A stretch of 64,000 bases of DNA from Neoarius graeffei. Taxonomy: Eukaryota; Chordata; Actinopteri; Siluriformes; Ariidae. Below are positions 1-9,700 of this stretch, piece by piece. Made by a program: the position numbers and the translations under genes. Positions within the stretch are counted from its first letter, which is position 1. Every line of letters begins with the position of its first letter. Where the stretch lies: NCBI RefSeq assembly GCF_027579695.1, contig NC_083577.1, positions 57,194,283 through 57,258,282 of the forward strand. Reading direction: 5' to 3'. The notes under the pieces are model-generated. The model worked only from the letters and a program-made list of their open reading frames with translations, ran no database searches and was not told where the DNA came from.

Positions 1-344
1 TCCTGTGCAGGGTTGCGGGCAAGCTGGAGCCTATCCCAACTGACTACAGGCAAGAGGCAGGGTACACCCAGGACAAGTCACCAGGTCATCACAGGGCTGA
101 CACACAGAGACAAACAACCATTCACACCCACATTCACACCTACGGTCAATTTAGAGCCACCCATTAACCTAACCTGCATGTCTTTGGACTGTGAGGAAAA
201 CTGGAGCACTTGAAGGAAACCCATGCAGACACGGGGAGAACATGCAAACTCCACACAGAAAGGCCTCTATTGGCTGCTGGGTTCAACCCCAGAACCTTCT
301 TGCTGTGAGGTGACAGTGCTAACCACTACACCACCGTGCCACCC
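1..344 (-). repeat. DANA/mermaid-like tRNA-derived SINE, cut by window edge
   Basis: A tRNA-derived SINE in antisense orientation. The end at 344 is the reverse complement of the tRNA-like head (accactacaccaccgtgcc). The body carries the family's landmarks: the antisense of the 'gtttgcatgttctcc' block, 'catgtctttggactgtg', and the 'ggagcctatcccaactgac' block near the 3' end. The 3' end of the SINE is cut by the left edge of the window. Similarity to zebrafish DANA/mermaid is from memory of that family. Confidence 0.85.
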
Positions 345-552
345 AAGTCAGAAAATACAATAACAGTTACTGATTACTGCACTGGACGTGTTAATACAAT
401 AGTAATTCACATTAAAACCATGAGCATAATAAAGACAAGATCCTTTGCTTTAATAATAATACACAACTGTACACACTGAGACAAAAGAGTACAAAGAGTA
501 CCATTCAGTGTCTCTGGGAGACCTTTTGTACCTTTAGAATGTATGTTTTACC
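345..552. other. No recognised feature
   Basis: AT-rich sequence between a SINE and a small inverted-repeat element. No gene or known repeat is evident. Confidence 0.4.
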
Positions 553-791
553 TACACTCTCAGAAAACAAAGTACATCATTGTACCTTGAAGGGTACAAC
601 AGCTTGTCACTGTGGCAGTACCCTCGAAGGTACTTATTTGTACCATGGGAACATATATATACGTTTTTGACCCTAAAAAGATACACATAGTTACCTGGAA
701 GTCCAATAATGAGCCCTAGGGGGTACATTAGTGTAGATTGTACCTTGGGGGACAGAAATGGACTCCTACTGTACCCCTATTTCTGAAAGCT
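553..791. mobile_element. Probable short non-autonomous DNA transposon (MITE)
   Basis: About 240 bp. The left end (ctctcagaaaacaaagtac) resembles the reverse complement of the right end (gtacccctatttctgaaag), and 'gtacc' and its complement recur inside. No clear target-site duplication was found, so the boundaries and superfamily (hAT-like is possible) are uncertain. Confidence 0.4.
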
Positions 792-1012
792 CGAGGGTAC
801 CCTGAAGTGCCATGGTAAATCTTGTTTTTGTTTCACCACTATCTTCTTATGGAATAGCCTACCTAGTCATATACAGAAGCTCAGACACAAACTCAAGTCT
901 CAGGTTAAAGAATTCTTATTCAATAGTTCTTGTTCTCATTCGGTATTAAACATTTACTTATGGTATTATTTATTTATTTTACTATGTAATTTTTAACTCC
1001 GCTTGTTATTGT

Positions 1013-1158
1013 ATGCGGGAAGCCATGGCCAAATGGTTACAGAACCAGATTTGGGACCAGAAGGTTGCTAGTTCAAGTCCCTGAACCAGCAGGACTGGCT
1101 CAAGTGCCCTTGACCCCTAACTGCTCTGGCAAGAGTGGTGGCATACCTTGTGTCTGAT
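1013..1158 (+). repeat. Second tRNA-derived SINE family, 5' head
   Basis: The sequence has a tRNA-like A box (tggccaaatggttacag) and B box (agttcaagtcc) in the right order and spacing for a Pol III promoter. The same family recurs in antisense at about 12121-12297. It abuts an antisense SINE of a different family at about 1160. Confidence 0.6.
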
Positions 1159-1517
1159 TAGAAGAAGAAGAAACCTTTATTTGTCACATGCACACTTCAA
1201 GCACAGTGAAAATTCATCCTCTGCATTTAACCCATCTGAAGCAGTGAACACACACACACCCAGAGCAGTGGGCAGCCACACTACAGCGCCCGGGGAGCAG
1301 TCAGGGGTTCGGTACCTTGCTCAAGGGCACTTCAGCCCAAGGCCGCCCCACGTCCACCTAACTGCATGTCTTTGGACTGTGGGGGACACCAGAACAAACC
1401 CACGCAGACATGGGAAGAACATGCAAACTCCACACAGAAAGGCCCTCGCCGACCACTGGGCTCGAACCCGGAGCCTTCTTGCTGTGAGGCGACAGTGCTA
1501 ACCGCTACACCACCGTA
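1159..1517 (-). repeat. DANA-like SINE, alternative 3' tail subfamily
   Basis: The tRNA-like head lies at the right (antisense; aaccgctacaccaccgt). The middle block is the same as in the other DANA-like copies. The 3' part differs: it carries 'tttatttgtcacatgcacacttcaa' related sequence and 'cccatctgaagcagtgaacacac'. The same tail is present at 7410-7504, so this is a distinct subfamily. Confidence 0.75.
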
Positions 1518-1699
1518 ACTCCTTTTGGACCAGAATGGAAATAAGTGCTTGCACTTGCACTTTATTGTGTTATCCATTTATTATTATTATGTTATTGTAT
1601 TATTTTTATACATCATTTTCATAATGAATAAATCAAATCAAACCCCGCCTTTTCACTTGTATCTTCGAGGGATTATCTTTTGTACCTTCAGTGTGCATG

Positions 1700-1972
1700 C
1701 AGAGGCGATTCTAGAGTCTGTTGTGGCCCCAAGCAAAAATTTCCAGGGGGCCCTTCTGACCAGTGTTCATCACCAATATGTTATAAATAATCTGACACCA
1801 ACGAAAAATGTATGAAACCAAAGTTTTTTAAATTCAAAATGTGAAAATACAATGGTAAAGAACAATAAAAAAACAAAATAAATAAGCCCTCGGGCCCCGA
1901 CTCTCGGGGGGCCCCTGGGCCAGGGGGCCCCAAGCAGTTGCCTGCCTTGCCTGTTCACAAGCTGCGCGTCTG
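1700..1972. mobile_element. Non-autonomous hAT-type MITE
   Basis: A 273-bp element flanked by an exact 8-bp duplication, TGTGCATG (1692-1699 and 1973-1980). It starts CAGAGGCG and ends in the reverse complement of CAGACGCG, matching the CAG...CTG termini typical of hAT elements. The interior holds G/C runs (ggggcccc) that face each other. It has no coding capacity. The 8-bp duplication plus CAG ends is the basis for the hAT call. Confidence 0.7.
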
Positions 1973-1980
1973 TGTGCATG

Positions 1981-2655
1981 TTTTACCTGCTAAGATGCAT
2001 AAAGTGTACCTTAGGCATGTAAAAGCTAATATACATCATGAGTTACACCACATTCACGTTATCCTGTTTATACTACAGGTACAAACCACATACTATGAGG
2101 GTTGTTTTACAATCAGGGTACAAAGTTTGTGTCACAGGGGTCCAAAATTCAAATTGATTCAAACTGCTTCTTGTACCAGTTTTTAAGTGAAGGACAAGTT
2201 AAAGAACAGATTTCAGGTAATTTTTTGACATATGTGTATGGTAGTTTTGTGTAATCTGCTATAAGATGGGAGAAACAAATGAAGTGATTCTCGGAGAGGA
2301 CTTTTTTTTTTTTGACAATTCAGAATCCACTACTTCCATAGTGCTTTTAAATATAAGGCTGTAAGCTTTGTGTTAGTTGTCTCTAATATTTATGTCCCAA
2401 TATCTTGACCACATTTTAGGATGAAAATAATCATTTTAGATGTGTTATTTTATATTGAAAAATTAGCTGTCTCGGAGAGGACTTTTTTTTGACACAGTTA
2501 CATACTGATTTGATCAAAATAGTCTGAAAACTTACTGGCATTCAACGTTAAAACTTAACTATGTTTCCAATGATATGGAACCAATTTGTTTTATGGTATA
2601 AAGAATGATTTAAGTGCATCCCATTTGGAGCTACCTGTGGTCAAAAAAGCACTTT
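1981..2655. other. Unassigned sequence with a direct repeat
   Basis: No gene is seen. The string 'ctcggagaggacttttttt' occurs twice about 180 bp apart (around 2290 and 2471), which suggests an unrecognised repeat element. Confidence 0.35.
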
Positions 2656-2762
2656 TTCTAAATGACACGAGTAATTTTGCTAAATAGACCCCTTCGCAGT
2701 AAACGTCATTCATACGTAAGCGGAAATTGCGCGCGCAGCCTGGACCCAAAAAAGACTCAGAA

Positions 2763-2952
2763 ATGCCTAGTTGTTGTGTTATCGGGTGTCAGAATCGTAG
2801 CAGTGATGGGGTTAAAATGTTCAGAATTCCAGCAGGATCTCACCCATTCCAAAAAAATCACCGACGTCTATGGCTACAAGCCATCAAACGTGTAGACTGG
2901 GATGAAAGCACCATCAAAAATGCGCGGGTTTGCAGCGCCCACTTCATCACAG
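2763..2952 (+). CDS. THAP-domain protein fragment, exon 1
   Basis: The exon opens with an ATG and encodes a THAP-type C2CH zinc-finger DNA-binding domain. It has the N-terminal MPSCCVIGC cysteine pair, the FRIP segment, the conserved Trp in RRLW, and the closing CSAHF (C-x2-H). It ends at ACAG|gtaaga after 63 codons plus one base. THAP domains occur in host transcription factors and in P-element or Kolobok-type transposases. The surroundings are all mobile DNA, so a transposon-derived or pseudogenised copy is likely. Confidence 0.7.
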
Positions 2953-3098
2953 GTAAGATCAGGCTATTTATTAAATCTTTCTTTTTTATTCTTTCTAGTC
3001 TTCGTTTATTGATGTAGCAAAACACTTTGGTAACGTTTGTCTGATTAGCTGGGTCATAGTCACACAATGTAATGAATATTGTTAGCATGTTAACTTAG

Positions 3099-3469
3099 GG
3101 CGGCACGGTGGTGTAGTGGTTAGCGCTGTCGCCTCACAGCAAGAAGGTCCTGGGTTCGAGCCCCGGGGCCGGCGAGGGCCTTTCTGTGCGGAGTTTGCAT
3201 GTTCTCCCCGTGTCCGCGTGGGTTTCCTCCGGGTGCTCCGGTTTCTCCCACAGTCCAAAGACATGCAGGTTAGGTTAACTGGTGACTCTAAATTGACCGT
3301 AGGTGTGAATGTGAGTGTGAATGGTTGTCTGTGTCTATGTGTCAGCCCTGTGATGACCTGGCGACTTGTCCAGGGTGTACCCCGCCTTTCGCCCGTAGTC
3401 AGCTGGGATAGGCTCCAGCTTGCCTGCGACCCTGTAGAAGGATAAAGCGGCTAGAGATAATGTGATGTG
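3099..3469 (+). repeat. DANA-like SINE in THAP fragment intron
   Basis: A full-length copy with a tRNA-like head (A box tggtgtagtggttagc, B box ggttcgagccc). It is flanked by an exact 12-bp target-site duplication, atgttaacttag (3087-3098 and 3470-3481). It lies in the intron between the two THAP-domain exons, so it does not interrupt coding sequence. Confidence 0.92.
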
Positions 3470-3505
3470 ATGTTAACTTAGCTTTGCATGCAATTTTGTT
3501 TGTAG

Positions 3506-3596
3506 GAGAGGTCTCGCTTGACTCAAGCAGTCCAGATTTTGTGCCATCATTATTTGTGTATGCCGAAAATCACAAATTTAAAGCAAGGATGGAAAG
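3506..3596 (+). CDS. THAP-domain protein fragment, exon 2
   Basis: The acceptor tttgtttgtag precedes the exon and the donor AAAG|gtaaaa follows it. Joined in phase to the exon ending at 2952, it completes the usual end of a THAP domain: HF-x-G, then a Ser/Pro-rich linker and a P-D-F-V-P-S-L-F segment of the kind found after the C-x2-H. Correct splice signals, phase and family motif together support a genuinely spliced gene fragment. No further exon is recognised downstream. Confidence 0.65.
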
Positions 3597-3838
3597 GTAA
3601 AATTGTGCCCTCACTCTAAATGCCAACTTACGTTGACTGCTCTAACCTAGCTCCCGCCCCGTTCAGTTTCATTTCTGCTCTCTGCCTCTCGCTTTTTACG
3701 CAGCTCTGATTTCTCTTAGCTGCACTCTTTACACTATCATTCCTTTCATGCCATTACCTCCTGCAAATTGCTGTTTAGTGTTGGTATTTGCTGTTGTAGC
3801 TAAAGCCACATTGCCATCACATCACTGGCATAATTTGA

Positions 3839-4111
3839 TTAAAACAAAATGAATATGAATGTCCCATTGTTAAGTTGTACATGCCCGCACATAACACAAT
3901 CATATGCGTCTAAAGACTTGTAGGCACGAAGTTTTTCGTGGGTGTACACTGAAGTCTTGTCAATAAGGTACGAGTATATATCTGGCCATTGTATACCAGG
4001 GAACTTACTAACATCGTCCGTCCACTCTTTAATTAAATACGGATCCGGTAGGCGATGTCCACTTGTTAGAGTTAACTTATTTATGTAGCATTCTCGATCT
4101 TGCAACGACAA
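3839..4111 (-). pseudogene. Exon-like fragment with WPDIY...LRAYKSL motif
   Basis: An open antisense segment carries LPDPYLI, WPDIYSYLI, YTHEKLRAYKSLDAY and a Cys-x2-Cys. It is clearly related to the antisense fragment at 4855-5549. From memory, this motif pattern resembles the N-terminal region of multi-copy fish proteins with SWIM/YqaJ-type domains, often embedded in mobile DNA. No start codon or clean donor is evident and the rest of the protein is not present here. Confidence 0.45.
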
Positions 4112-4568
4112 TTGTTTGGCCTAATCTGACAGCTCATAATGCCGGTCTATGGGCAGCGCCATTGTTTCTGAGTCCAGGCTGCGCGCGCATCCTGGCAACG
4201 GTCGGTTTGTTTACAAACATGCAAAGGGGTCTATGGAGCACTTGCATGTGACGTCACAGCCGATCCAGATTGTGACAGACGCCATCGTGTCGGTCAAACG
4301 CCATATTCCGCCTTCTACTTCTACTTCTGGTTCTACTTCTGCTTTCACTTCTACCTTTTCTTCTGGAAAACCCTACTATATACAATTCTACTACAACGGC
4401 TGCGGCTACAAGCTCTCCCTACCTGTGCACGGTTTTTATGTTTTTTGTGTGTATTTTTGCGTGTTGTTCGTCTGTACCAGACTTCAATATCCACTACAAC
4501 CGTATGGACTTACTGGACAGTGGTTTCCAGCAGAAAATGACGGTTTGTAGCGATTTCCATCGCATGCA

Positions 4569-4806
4569 CAACATTCCGGACGAGAAAAAAAAAAAACATT
4601 CCGGACGAGACAGCGGGGTCTCCGTGGATTGTTATTGGAAGCAAAGCGAAGGAGGCGGCGCCGGGAGCAGAAGCGAGGCTACAGGCAGAGCCGGCCTGTT
4701 GACTAAGCTCAGAAAACAGCTACTCAAACCTCCACTGCCAAGCCTCTACCTCTCCAACGCCAGATCCATGTAAACAACACGGACGATTTGGAATTACCTT
4801 ATTCTA
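4569..4806 (+). mobile_element. LINE ORF2 N-terminal fragment
   Basis: The + frame encodes a segment with RAGLLTKLRKQ and then PLPSLYLSNARSM, a stop, and NNTDDLEL. This pattern (basic RAG-LxxKLRK, then PLPS-NARS, then K/N-TDDLE) is typical of the start of the endonuclease region of fish non-LTR retrotransposons. One in-frame stop lies after NARSM. Only about 80 codons are left, so this is a short fossil. Confidence 0.5.
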
Positions 4807-4854
4807 TTCTATAATCGGCTGGTCAGTGCTATACTCAATACTTAAGTGACTTAC

Positions 4855-5549
4855 CCATCCAATGAGGATAGTTATTTTCTTGTTTACAAGATGCCACATC
4901 TGAGTCGCTGACAAATCCTGAATTTCTGTAAAGATAACTGTGCAGAGATTTGTAAGCACGCAGTGCTTCACCACTGAACAGCGAGGGAAAGTTGATGAGG
5001 TAATCATACACGTCTGGGTATTCCGCTGGCAGTTCAAAATCCGGTCGTGAAAACTCCGTCCGGTAAGCCATAAGGGTCACAAATCTGTAGATCGTTTATT
5101 TTAGACATATATCTAGTTATGGGGCAGCACGGTGGTGTAGCGGTTAGCGCTGTCGCCTCACAGCAAGAAGGTCCTGGGTTCGAGCCCCGGGGCCGGTGAG
5201 GGCCCTTCTGTGTGGAGTTTGCATGTTCTCCCCGTGTCCGTGTGGGTTTCCTCCGGGTGCTCCGGTTTCCCCAACAGTCCAAAGACATGCAGGTTAGGTT
5301 AACTGGTGACTCTAAATTGACCGTAGGTGTGAATGTGAGTGTGAATGGTTGTCTGTGTCTATGTGTCAGCCCTGTGATGACCTGGCGACTTGTCCAGGGT
5401 GTACCCTGCCTCTCGCCCGTAGTCAGCCGGGATAGGCTCCAGCTTGCGACCCTGTAGAAGGATAAAGCGGCTACAGATGAGATGAGATATCTAGTTATCT
5501 GTTCATTAGAAAAATGAGCCGTGTAGTCCGTCGGTTGAAATTGATCCAT
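4855..5549 (-). pseudogene. Exon-like fragment related to 3839-4111, split by a SINE
   Basis: Antisense ATG at 5549, then about 25 codons. A SINE (5121-5486) is inserted inside the reading frame. The frame then resumes and carries LPDGV, YPDVYDYLI, GEALRAYKSLHSY and QENNYPHWM, ending at a good donor (GGATGG|gtaagt). A frameshift lies between LPDGV and the YPDVY segment. The motif order matches the neighbouring antisense fragment. This was probably exon 1 of a multi-copy, mobile-DNA-associated gene, now broken by both the SINE and the frameshift. Confidence 0.5.
5121..5486 (+). repeat. DANA-like SINE
   Basis: Full-length copy flanked by an exact 12-bp duplication, atatctagttat (5109-5120 and 5487-5498). 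The tail is gatgagatgag-like. It interrupts the antisense exon-like fragment with the LRAYKSL motif. Confidence 0.92.
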
Positions 5550-5636
5550 TCTGTACACGAGTGCAGCAGTATTCAGCGGTGTTTTTGACCAAGATGGGGG
5601 TTGTGTACTTTCCGGTCACGTGACTGCAAGATCTCT

Positions 5637-6153
5637 ATATGACATACAAAAGTTTGAGGTCACTTTAAAATTCCTTATTTTTGAAAGAAAAGCACTGTTC
5701 TTTTCAATGAAGATCACTTTAAACTAATCAGAAATCCACTCTATACATTGCTAATGTGGTAAATGACTATTCTAGCTGCAAATGTCTGGTTTTTGGTGCA
5801 ATATCTCCATAGGTGTATAGAGGCCCATTTCCAGCAACTCTCACTCCAGTGTTCTAATGGTACAATGTGTTTGCTCATTGCCTCAGAAGGCTAATGGATG
5901 ATTAGAAAACCCTTGTACAATCATGTTAGCACAGCTGAAAACAGTTGAGCTCTTTAGAGAAGCTATAAAACTGACCTTCCTTTGAGCAGATTGAGTTTCT
6001 GGAGCATCACATTTGTGGGGTCGATTAAATGCTCAAAAAAATGTCTTGATTATATTTTCTATTCATTTTACAACTTATGGTGGTAAATAAAAGTGTGACT
6101 TTTCATGGAAAGCACAAAATTGTCCGGGTGACCCCAAACTTTTGAACAGTAGT
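5637..6153 (-). mobile_element. Tc1/mariner-type MITE, copy A
   Basis: About 517 bp ending ...ccaaacttttgaacagtagtg next to TA. It is an inverted relative of the element at 7505-8030: the same interior blocks (for example 'cattgctaatgtggtaaatgactattctagctgcaaa' shared in pieces) occur in reverse complement. The left terminus (acaaaagtttgaggtcac) is degraded. It has no coding capacity. It lies just upstream of the tnfsf11 promoter. Confidence 0.8.
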
Positions 6154-6412
6154 GTATATTGCCATACATTCACCAAAAATAACATCACCAATTTTTTTTT
6201 TTGCATGGTAAATAGAGCTACACTATTCACAGGGCTACAATAAACAACCAAGTTTATTTAGTCAAGCCTTTTGATATTGAAGATAATAAGTGTGAGATGT
6301 GATGTTTAGCTCGCGGACCCTGACTGTAAAACAACCCCGATAGAAGTCACAGAGCTGGGAACCGATTGTGCTGCTGGGCGCGCGACACAGTTCCCGAGCC
6401 CGCTGTGATGTG

Positions 6413-6460
6413 ATTGGCTGAGCCATGATGCTGCTTTGCGCCCACCCACCGTTTATATAT
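6413..6460 (+). promoter_or_regulatory. tnfsf11: Candidate tnfsf11 core promoter (inverted CCAAT and TATA)
   Basis: An inverted CCAAT box (ATTGG, 6413-6417) lies about 36 bp upstream of a TATA-like run (tttatatat, 6452-6460). The tnfsf11 ATG follows at 6518. Spacing is consistent with a start site around 6485-6490 and a very short 5' UTR. The surrounding 6330-6520 is GC-richer than the flanks. This is inferred from motifs only. Confidence 0.5.
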
Positions 6461-6517
6461 CAATCCGCGCGCATTAGCGACTTCCTGCACAGACGAGGCG
6501 ATTAGAAGCGCGCGCTC

Positions 6518-6706
6518 ATGGCAGCTAATGATTATCGTGGTTACCTGCGGAACCATATGGACATGGAGCACGGGGGCTCGCGCTTTCAGCCGCCCACCCA
6601 GAGCGCCCACAGGCCGCTGATTTTCGGCACGCTGGCCGTCATGGGACTGCTGCAGGTCGCGTCCAGTGTCACCATTTTGCTGCACTTGACCGGTTATCTC
6701 CGAGAG
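6518..6706 (+). CDS. tnfsf11: tnfsf11 exon 1: cytoplasmic tail and membrane anchor
   Basis: The ATG is in good context (gcgctcATGg). The exon encodes 63 residues and ends cgagag|gtgagg in phase 0. Residues 5-20 (DYRGYLRNHMDMEHGG) resemble the start of mammalian RANKL (DYTKYLRGSEEMGGG). Residues about 33-58 form one hydrophobic segment (LIFGTLAVMGLLQ...VTILLHL), the type II signal anchor. No competing upstream ATG in frame is needed, and a TATA-like element lies about 60 bp upstream. Confidence 0.85.
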
Positions 6707-9700
6707 GTGAGGCGCGTGCGAAAAGCACACTTTCTGTAGACCCGTTGGCACGGTTACGGCACGAGCCTGTCGGTGAGCGGTGCACGTGAGATCTGTTGAC
6801 CTTGAAGTTAAAGCAGGAAACGTTTAGAGCACGCGCTCGGTTTGTGTTGTAACTTTTCCTGCGCGTGCGCTCCTGCTTCGTTTCTAGCTCGCGCACTTTT
6901 TGTTTGTTTGTTTGTTTGTTTGTTTTTATCTGCGTGTAAATCGCAGCAAGTGAATCTGTGCAGAATTGGAAATGGCGGTTGGGGATTATCTCCTGTTTAG
7001 ACCCCCCCACCCCTTTTTTTTTTTTTAAAGATCATCTTTAGACAACACGTTAAGCGCTGTTTAGGTTCTTCGGAAAGAAACTTTCACAACCCTAAGCATG
7101 TCGCCTCACTGGTTTGTGTTTTGGCACGCGCACAATAGTACGAGCTTGATTTTCCGACTCGATAATGGCAGTGAGAGTGTGTGTGTGAGTGTGTGTGTGT
7201 GTGTGTGTGTTCGCTCACAGCTCTCTGAGCTGCTCAGAGGGTTTTGTGCGGCTTTAAAAAGCCAACTGGTGTCTGTGCTGTCTGAGTTCTCATGCTTGGA
7301 GACTGCTGTGCTTTCACAGGGCTCAAGGATGCTGGTGAAGGACAGGAAAGATTGGGAAATCACCTTTTCTGAAAACAAGCCGGTTTGGGTCATTTTTTGG
7401 TTTGGCCAGTGAGAGAGAAAGAAAGCACGACTTTATTCAGCACACGCTTGTGAAATTCCTCTCTGCGTTTAACCCATCTGAAGCAGTGAACACACACACA
7501 CACACACTACCGTTCAAAAGTTTGGGGTCACCCGGACAATTTTGTGTTTTCCATGAAAAGTCACACTTTTATTTACCACCATAAGTTGTAAAATGAATAG
7601 AAAATATAGTCAAGACTTTTTTTTTTTTTTTGAGCATTTAATCGACCCCACAAATGTGATGCTCCAGAAACTCAATCTGCTCAAAGGAAGGTCAGTTTTA
7701 TAGCTTCTCTAAAGAGCTCAACTGTTTTCAGCTGTGCTAACATGATTGTACAAGGGTTTTCTAATCATCCATTAGCCTTCTGAGGCAATGAGCAAACACA
7801 TTGTACCATTAGAACACTGGAGTGAGAGTTGCTGGAAATGGGCCTCTATACACCTATGCAGATATTGCACCAAAAACCAGACCTTTGCAGCTAGAATAGT
7901 CATTTACCACATTAGCAATGTATAGAGTGGATTTCTGATTAGTTTAAAGTGATCTTCATTGACAAGAACAGTGCTTTTCTTTCAAAAATAAGGGAATTTC
8001 AAAGTGACCCCAAACTTTTGAACGGTAGTGTAGGTGCCTCGTTCGAGGGCACCTCAGCCCAAAGCCGTCCCATAGTAACCCAACCGCATGTCTTTGGACG
8101 GTAGAGGAAGCCCACACAGACATGGGGAGAACATGCAAACTCTACACAGCAAGGCCCGCACCGGACTCGAACCCAGAACCTTCTTGCTGTGAGGCGACCG
8201 TGCCACCCAGAATGAATGAATGAATTTCATGGCTGAAGATGTCTAAATAGTCCTTCAACTCAACTCGTGCATAAATCTGAACAGAAAGTCTTTTGTGTGC
8301 ACGAAGCTTTTCATTACAGTGTTGTGGGTTTTTTTTTTAAACGTGTAAGATCTTCCCAGCTCTCATTTGTTTATTTAGGGCTTTCACATTGAACTGAGGA
8401 TTAGTTTAACTAGATCAAGAAATACAAAGCGAGAAAGAGAGGGGCCCCATCACAACATGTTATAAATTTTAATCATGGCCACTTTCCTTTGTTTGAGTCC
8501 TTACTGTGAATCTTGTGTTGCAAGGCTTTGGCATGAATAGTAGTGTATAAGTGTACGAGATGCTTTTTTTTTTTTTAATGTTTTGGGGGAGAGCCCAAGT
8601 AGCAGACACAAGATGAATTTCAGTTGTACTTGGCACAAAGTTCAGATTGGCTTTGGAAAATGGATGCAGGGAGAAAGTCAGATGAAGAAAATTGCTGATT
8701 TTCTTTTTTTTTTCCCCCTATGGAGAGTATTTTTTAAAAGCTGCTGCTTCTTTTTTTTTTGCTTTTTAAATCGTATTATTTTGATAAATGACACGAGGAT
8801 ACTGAATGGGGGCAGTACGGTGGTGTAGTGGTTAGCACCGTCACCTCACAGCAAGAAGGTCCTGGGTTTGAGCCCAGTGGCCGGCGAGGGCCTTTCTGTA
8901 TGGAGTTTGCATGTTCTCCCCGTGTCTACATGGGTTTCCTCCGGGTGCTCGGGTTTCCCCCAAAGACATGCAGGTTAGGCTAATTGGTGGCTCTAAATTG
9001 ACCGTAGGTTGAATGTGAGTGTGAATGGTTGTTTGTCTGTGTGTCAGCCCTGCAATGACCTGGCGACTTGTCCTGGGTGTACCCTGCCTCTCGCCCGTAG
9101 TCAGCTGGGATAGGCTCCAGCTCGCCTGCAACCCTGTACAGGATAAGTGGCTACAGATAATGGATGGATGCTGAATGTAATTCATGATATCCTAACAAAT
9201 ATTAATCCACACACAACTCTTTTCGTAGTCAAATTGCAGTTTCACCTGCATGTGTCATGGACTGAATCATGAACTCGCTCTCACCTGTGTACTGAGCATG
9301 CTTTGGCTCGCATGTTTTTAATCGCAGTAATTATGTGCCTGGGTGAGTTAATAATTTGAGTTGCCTTCTCAGAGTACACTGAAATAAAGCCTCTGTTACT
9401 ATCAAATAAATTAGTTTGTTTTTGGTTGTTTGTTAGCAAGATCGAGATCCATCAGTGCATGCATTCAAATATAATCTCTTCTCGGAAACATCTGTCTCAG
9501 GTTAACCCTGTAACAAAATGTGCCTTTTTTTATAAGTTCACACAAATTACAAAGCATGCAACTTTCCCATACTGAGTCATTTTATAAGCCATTTTACAAG
9601 CATGGGATTGACTACAGATGCATTACTGAATCATGTTTGTTATTTTTCAGGTCGACCTTTCTTCAGCTCGGCCTGTAGAGGTGAGTGTCTGTGTGTTGAG

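Noticed and set aside
3100-3180. tRNA gene in the SINE heads
   Set aside because: A and B boxes are present but the sequence does not fold as a full tRNA and continues into SINE body; these are Pol III promoters of SINEs, not tRNA genes.
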